Shown: in pieces, positions 7,726-11,507 of the stretch | Numbering within the stretch: the stretch's first letter is position 1 | Layout: each line of letters opens with the position of its first letter | NCBI GenBank assembly: GCA_002390155.1 | Contig: DGOS01000103.1 | Coordinates: 1 to 11,507 of the forward strand | Reading direction: 5' to 3' | DNA length: 11,507 nt | Source: Hyphomicrobiaceae bacterium UBA4460 | Lineage (GTDB): Bacteria > Pseudomonadota > Alphaproteobacteria > Rhizobiales > Methyloligellaceae | Notes under the pieces: generated by a model | The model's database searches: none | What the model saw: only the letters and a program-made list of their open reading frames with translations | What the model was told of the DNA's origin: nothing | Translations under genes and position numbers: made by a program

Positions 7726-8187
7726 ATGCCTCGGGATCCCCGCACGCTCGCGCTTCTTGCCCACCTCGCCGCCTATCTGGTGGCCGTGGCCATCAGCGCC
7801 GCCGTGAATCTGTGGCTTAGCCCCGACAGGCTGTGGTTCGTCTGGATCGCGGCAGGCTGGGGGATCGGCGTCGCCGCGCACGCGCTCGCCTTCTGGCTGG
7901 CGCATACCCGCCGCCGCGAGCGCGTCTTTCTCGACCCGCACGCGCGCGGCTTCGCGGTCCACGCCTTCGCCTATGTGGCGGTGGTCGTGCTGCTGTTCAT
8001 CGTCAACGTGACAGTCACGCCAAAAGTCTGGTGGTTCTATTGGGTCGCGCTCGGCTGGGGCGCCGGCGTCCTCGCCCATGGCTGGTGCGTGTTCTTCCGC
8101 AAATGTGCGCCTAGCGGCCGGCGGCCACCTTCTCCTCGATTACGTCCCAGATCATTGCGGCGATATCCACGCCGTCGAACTCCTTGA
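7726..8187 (+). CDS. Small membrane protein with two tandem 2TM domains
   Basis: Predicted inner-membrane protein of 153 residues and unknown function. Four hydrophobic helices (about 8-30, 35-58, 78-98 and 103-124) form two copies of the 2TM domain pattern: His-x3-Tyr in the first helix, then W-F/W at the start of the second, then GWG-x-G-x3-H. Repeat 1 shows [25 protein letters not shown]; repeat 2 shows [26 protein letters not shown] basic loop (about 60-66) joins them and the start of the protein is weakly basic. I chose the ATG at 7726; the frame also allows a TTG at 7714. No strong ribosome binding site is seen before either. From residue 129 on, the tail is translated antisense to the gshB 3' end; it is rich in Arg and Pro and looks non-native. 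The gene opposes every neighbour on the right side and sits next to the yifB remnant. Confidence 0.75.
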   Translation: MPRDPRTLALLAHLAAYLVAVAISAAVNLWLSPDRLWFVWIAAGWGIGVAAHALAFWLAHTRRRERVFLDPHARGFAVHAFAYVAVVVLLFIVNVTVTPKVWWFYWVALGWGAGVLAHGWCVFFRKCAPSGRRPPSPRLRPRSLRRYPRRRTP

Positions 8188-9061
8188 CCTGGCGGATGCC
8201 CGTCGGCGAGGTGACGTTGATCTCGGTGAGGTAGTCGCCGATCACGTCGATGCCGGCGAAGATCAGCCCGCGCTTCTTGAGTTCAGGTCCGAGCCGTGCG
8301 CAGATCTCATCCTCGCGCGGCGAGAGCGTCGTCGCTTTGGCGGTTCCCCCCACATGCAGGTTGGAGCGCGTCTCGTCCGCGGCCGGGACGCGGTTAATCG
8401 CGCCGGCCACTTCGCCGTCGACTAGGATGATGCGCTTGTCGCCCGCGCGCACCTCCGGCAGGTAGCGCTGCACCATGATGGGCTCGCGGAAGGTCAGCCC
8501 AAGCAACTCGATCAGCGAGTTGAGGTTGGTGTCGCCCTCGGCGATGCGGAAGATCGCCGCGCCGCCATTGCCGTAAAGCGGCTTCACCACGATGTCCTTG
8601 TGCTTGTCGCGGAAGCGCAAGATCTCGTCATGCGATCGCGTCACCAGGGTCGGCGGCATGAGGTCGAGAAAGTCGAGCACGAAGACCTTCTCCGGCGAAT
8701 TGCGCACTTGGGCCGGATCGTTCACCACCAGCGTGTCGGGCTGCAACCGCTCCAGAAGATGTGTCGTCGTGATATAGGCCATGTCAAAGGGCGGATCTTG
8801 GCGGAGCTGCACCACATCGTAGTCCGCGAGGTTCTCAGAACGTGGATGCGCGAGCCGGTAGTGGTCGCCCGGTTTGTCCTCCACCGTGAGGCTGTGGCCT
8901 CGCGCCATCAGCTTGCCATCGCGCAAAGAAAGATCGGCAGGCGTGTAGTAGAACACGTCATGGCCACGCCGCTGCGCTTCGAGCAACAGCGCGAAGGTCG
9001 AATCGCCCTTGATATCGATGCGCTCGATCGGGTCCATTTGAAAGGCGACTTTGAGAGCCAT
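8111..9061 (-). CDS. gshB: Glutathione synthetase
   Basis: ATP-grasp ligase joining gamma-glutamylcysteine and glycine to make glutathione, the second step of its synthesis; cytosolic. From the ATG at 9061 the protein has 316 residues, the same as E. coli GshB. The N-terminal domain carries [20 protein letters not shown] (5-24) and LRQDPPFD (86-93). The ATP-grasp part has [16 protein letters not shown] (156-171), [11 protein letters not shown] (208-218) and the metal- and substrate-binding segment [15 protein letters not shown] (276-290). The frame is open upstream to 9292, but that 77-residue stretch overlaps yraN and has no family similarity. AGG lies six bases before the chosen ATG. It follows yraN by 61 bases and ends in a 77-base antisense overlap with the 2TM gene. 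Confidence 0.97.
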   Translation of the reverse strand: MALKVAFQMDPIERIDIKGDSTFALLLEAQRRGHDVFYYTPADLSLRDGKLMARGHSLTVEDKPGDHYRLAHPRSENLADYDVVQLRQDPPFDMAYITTTHLLERLQPDTLVVNDPAQVRNSPEKVFVLDFLDLMPPTLVTRSHDEILRFRDKHKDIVVKPLYGNGGAAIFRIAEGDTNLNSLIELLGLTFREPIMVQRYLPEVRAGDKRIILVDGEVAGAINRVPAADETRSNLHVGGTAKATTLSPREDEICARLGPELKKRGLIFAGIDVIGDYLTEINVTSPTGIRQVKEFDGVDIAAMIWDVIEEKVAAGR

Positions 9062-9091
9062 TTCTTGCCTGCCGCGAATGTGGATGTCTGC

Positions 9092-9106
9092 CGCGAGAAG
9101 CTCGCG
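9092..9106. other. GC-rich hairpin in the yraN-gshB gap
   Basis: CGCGAG-AAG-CTCGCG is a perfect 6-base-pair hairpin with a 3-base loop, about 30 bases before the gshB ATG. No T-run follows on either strand, so it is not a standard terminator. It could be an mRNA processing or stability element, or chance in GC-rich sequence. Confidence 0.35.
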
Positions 9107-9122
9107 CCGAAGTGGGCTTACG

Positions 9123-9479
9123 TCAAACGGGAAATGCGTTCTCGATGTGTCGAGGACACGCCCAAGGCGCCGCAAGCACCACGTCGAAAGCGATCGTGTA
9201 GGTCGTGAAATCCGGGTGGCTTGCCAGCCAGTACTGCGCCGCCCGCACGATACGCCGCTTCTGCTTGGCCGGCACGGTCCAGGCGGCTTCATCGAGTGCC
9301 TTGCGCCGCTTGACCTCGACGAACACGAGACGTCTGTCCTTCAGCGCCACGAGATCGATCTCGCCCACGGGCGAGCGATAGCGCTGCGCCACGATTCTGT
9401 AGCCCTTGAGGCGGAATAGTAGCGCGGCCAGCGTCTCGGCAAAGACACCCCGGCGATAGGATTTAGCGCGTGCGCTCAT
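9123..9479 (-). CDS. yraN: UPF0102 family protein YraN, endonuclease-like fold
   Basis: Small conserved protein (118 residues) of the UPF0102 family, which has a restriction-endonuclease-like fold; its cellular role is not firmly established. The family pattern is complete: G11 and E15 near the start ([11 protein letters not shown]), the [10 protein letters not shown] motif (36-45) with E40 and D42, and VFVEVKRRK (52-60) with E55 and K57, which together make the PD-(D/E)XK-like active site. The ATG lies 5 bases past the rsmI stop (4 bases between), and its AGGG ribosome binding site overlaps that stop, so translation of the two is probably coupled. It sits in the hemW-rsmI-yraN-gshB run, the usual rsmI-yraN pairing seen in many proteobacteria. 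Confidence 0.94.
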   Translation of the reverse strand: MSARAKSYRRGVFAETLAALLFRLKGYRIVAQRYRSPVGEIDLVALKDRRLVFVEVKRRKALDEAAWTVPAKQKRRIVRAAQYWLASHPDFTTYTIAFDVVLAAPWACPRHIENAFPV

Positions 9480-9483
9480 ATCC

Positions 9484-10404
9484 CTACGTTTTGTCCGTCA
9501 GCCCAAGACCAAGTTCGTAGACGCGCGCGCGCTTCACTTTCAGCGCCTCCGTGACACTGCGCACCGCATCGCGGAAGCTGTTCGTCTCAAGCGCCAACTT
9601 GAGCTCCGATAAGATACGTTCGTCGGTAACCGCGGTTCCCACCCCGGCGTGCGGGGCGACAACCACAACGATTTCGCCCTTCAAAGTCTCGGTCTCAATG
9701 TCTTCGCTGAGCCCATCAAGCGTACCGCGTATCACGGTCTCATGAAGCTTGGTCAACTCACGCGCGATGACGGCCTCGCGCGCCCCAAACACCTCCGCCA
9801 TGTCTGCCAGAGATTTGGCAAGACGCTGCGGCGTCTCGAAGAAGATGAGCGTTGTGGGCGCATCCTTCAGGGCGGCAAGGCGTGACTGGCGCGCGCCGGA
9901 TTTCGGCGGCAGGAAGCCGGCGAACAGGAAAGAGTCCGTGGGAAGCCCCGCGCTCGTCAGAGCGGCAAGCGCGGCGGACGGGCCGGGCACGCTCGTTACG
10001 TCCAGTCCTTCGTCCAGGGCTTCACGCACCAGCTTGTAACCGGGATCAGAGACAAGAGGCGTACCGGCGTCTGAGATTAGCGCCACCGCATCGCCTGCAC
10101 GCACGCGCGCCAAGATCTTCGGCCGCTCCCGTTCCGCGTTGTGCTCGTGATAGGGCGTGAGCGCGTTTCGCAGTCCGAAATGCGACAACAGCTTCTTGGA
10201 GTGACGCGTATCCTCCGCGGCAATCAATTGCGCACGCGCAAGGACGGCCAGCGCCCGAAGTGATGTATCGCCCAGATTGCCAATGGGTGTGGCGACGAGA
10301 TAAAGCCCCGGCGCGAGCGGCCGGTCGAGGAGTTCGCCCAAGGCCTCGCCGACCCGTGCGAGGATCGCGTCACGATCGTCCTTGTTCTGATCGTGCTTTG
10401 CCAT
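9484..10404 (-). CDS. rsmI: 16S rRNA (cytidine1402-2'-O)-methyltransferase RsmI
   Basis: SAM-dependent methylase that adds the 2'-O-methyl of C1402 in the ribosomal P site, working alongside RsmH on the same nucleotide. The 306-residue protein belongs to the tetrapyrrole-methylase-fold family. Motifs in order: GLYLVATPIGNLGDTSLRAL (33-52), AAEDTRHSKKLL (62-73), ALISDAGTPLVSDPGYKLV (108-126), SVPGPSAALAALTSAGLP (138-155), FAGFLP (161-166) and TLIFFETPQRL further on. About 30 charged residues precede the core, so it is slightly longer than E. coli RsmI (286). GAGG lies 8 bases before the ATG. It starts 10 bases after the hemW stop and ends 4 bases before yraN, which supports one transcript. Confidence 0.97.
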   Translation of the reverse strand: MAKHDQNKDDRDAILARVGEALGELLDRPLAPGLYLVATPIGNLGDTSLRALAVLARAQLIAAEDTRHSKKLLSHFGLRNALTPYHEHNAERERPKILARVRAGDAVALISDAGTPLVSDPGYKLVREALDEGLDVTSVPGPSAALAALTSAGLPTDSFLFAGFLPPKSGARQSRLAALKDAPTTLIFFETPQRLAKSLADMAEVFGAREAVIARELTKLHETVIRGTLDGLSEDIETETLKGEIVVVVAPHAGVGTAVTDERILSELKLALETNSFRDAVRSVTEALKVKRARVYELGLGLTDKT

Positions 10405-10414
10405 TGTCGAGGCC

Positions 10415-11507
10415 TCAGGCGGCGAGTTCGAGGATCAGCCGTTCGAGCACAAGCCGGCCGGACGGTGTTGCTTTGAGCTGCGCGCCGTTCCGCGCCAGCA
10501 GGCCATCGCCTTCCAGCGCATCAAGCCGGGTCGCGTCGATGGCGCGCCCGCTCAAGACCGAGAGGCGTTCAAGGTCCAGCCCCTCGGTGAGCCTCAGCGC
10601 CATGAGGAGATACTCCTCCGCCGTCTCTTGGCGGCTCAGTGCCTCATCGCCGCAAAGCCCATGGCCCTCCGCTTCGACCTGCGTCAGCCAGCCCTCCGGC
10701 GATTTCAGGGTGGAAAGCGCACGCTTCACGCCGTTCTCTGTGAGGCGTGCATGGGCGCCGGCGCCGATACCCGCATAGTCGTGGCCGCGCCAATAAAGAA
10801 GATTGTGCCGCGACTCCGATCCGGGGCGCGCGTGATTGGAGATCTCATACGCAGGCAGCCCCGCCGCCTCGCAGAGCTCTTGCGTCAAGAGATACATCGC
10901 GCTGGCCTTGTCGCTCTCCGGCACACGCAATGTCCCCGCGGCATGACGCGCGGCGAACGGTGTGCCGTCCTCGATGGTGAGCTGGTAGAGCGAGAGATGA
11001 TCGGCGGCATAGTCAAGCGCGCGGGCCAGCTCCGCGCGCCAGTCTTCGAGTGACTGACCTTCGCGCGCATAGATCAGATCGAACGATACGCGGCCGAAGG
11101 CCTGCTTGGCGAGACCGAGTGCGGCGAGCGCCTCGTCCGCTGTGTGCTGGCGGCCAAGCGCCTTCAGGCTCGCATCGTCGAGTGCTTGCACGCCGAGCGA
11201 CAGACGGCTGATGCCGGCAGCCGCATAACCGGCGAAGTTCTCCGCCTCGACGCTGGTGGGATTTGCCTCGAGCGTGATCTCCACGTCGTCGGCAATCGTC
11301 CAATGCGAAGCGATCGCATCGAGGATCGCCTCGACGGTGTGTGGACGCATCAGCGACGGCGTGCCGCCGCCGAAGAAGATGCTTGAGACGGCGCGCCCTG
11401 GTGCGCGCAATCCGAAGTGCCGCAGCTCACTCAGATAGCCGTCGAGGAACCGTGCCTCTTCGATGCCGCCATGGCGCACATGCGAATTGAAGTCGCAATA
11501 GGGGCAT
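10415..11507 (-). CDS. hemW: Radical SAM heme chaperone HemW (HemN-like), missing its N-terminus at the window edge
   Basis: Radical SAM family protein related to coproporphyrinogen III dehydrogenase HemN; HemW members act as heme-binding chaperones rather than as the oxidase. The reading frame runs open to the right edge: its first visible residues are CPYCDFNSHVRHGG, the last two cysteines of the CX3CX2C iron-sulfur motif with HemW-type context. The first cysteine and the start codon are therefore outside the window, and the GTG at 11479 is not the start. Of the 363 visible residues, SIFFGGGTPSLM (42-53) is the SAM-binding glycine motif, EITLEANPTS follows, and ISRLSLGVQALDD and LSLYQLTIEDGTPF are typical. 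The HemN C-terminal domain is present, ending at 10415. It is the first visible gene of the minus-strand housekeeping run. Confidence 0.96.
   Translation of the reverse strand, partial: CPYCDFNSHVRHGGIEEARFLDGYLSELRHFGLRAPGRAVSSIFFGGGTPSLMRPHTVEAILDAIASHWTIADDVEITLEANPTSVEAENFAGYAAAGISRLSLGVQALDDASLKALGRQHTADEALAALGLAKQAFGRVSFDLIYAREGQSLEDWRAELARALDYAADHLSLYQLTIEDGTPFAARHAAGTLRVPESDKASAMYLLTQELCEAAGLPAYEISNHARPGSESRHNLLYWRGHDYAGIGAGAHARLTENGVKRALSTLKSPEGWLTQVEAEGHGLCGDEALSRQETAEEYLLMALRLTEGLDLERLSVLSGRAIDATRLDALEGDGLLARNGAQLKATPSGRLVLERLILELAA

Noticed and set aside
9062..9292. 77-residue N-terminal extension of GshB
   Set aside because: It overlaps yraN in another frame, has no family similarity, and the start at 9061 gives exactly the usual GshB length and N-terminus.

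Overview
The window reads as ordinary GC-rich alphaproteobacterial chromosome, most likely Hyphomicrobiales (Rhizobiales). Three things point there: the protein sequences themselves; a gene order in which the chaperone genes dnaK, grpE and hrcA lie near hemW-rsmI-yraN-gshB; and a COG3176-type acyltransferase next to hrcA. The taxon is inferred from gene content and order only.

Left part (1-3526): the 5' part of dnaK runs off the left edge on the minus strand. A 297-base divergent region with a good heat-shock-type promoter separates it from an AlkB-type DNA repair dioxygenase on the plus strand. AlkB converges on grpE with only 8 bases between them, and grpE follows hrcA on the minus strand. 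So the DnaK system (DnaK and its exchange factor GrpE) and the HrcA heat-shock repressor are together, but alkB splits them.

Middle (3527-7102): an OlsB/hemolysin-like N-acyltransferase, probably for ornithine-type lipids, is followed by a 770-residue membrane-anchored hybrid histidine kinase. The kinase has a PAS domain, a complete catalytic core, one degenerate receiver and one intact receiver.

Right part (7206-11507): reading right to left, hemW (5' end outside the window), rsmI, yraN and gshB form a compact housekeeping operon. In related genomes a full yifB/comM gene is often close to gshB. Here only its last ~145 codons remain, truncated at the 5' side and frameshifted. Between this remnant and gshB sits a small plus-strand gene for a four-helix membrane protein made of two tandem 2TM domains; its 3' end runs 77 bases into the antisense of gshB. 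A perfect 14-base palindrome lies between remnant and small gene. This junction (7206-8187) is the one clearly rearranged place in the window.

I see no CRISPR array, tRNA, rRNA, insertion sequence, phage gene or recognisable new defence system. The most interesting items are the yifB remnant with its replacement gene, the dnaK leader, a possible near-leaderless hrcA promoter, and the degenerate receiver plus minisatellite linker of the histidine kinase.
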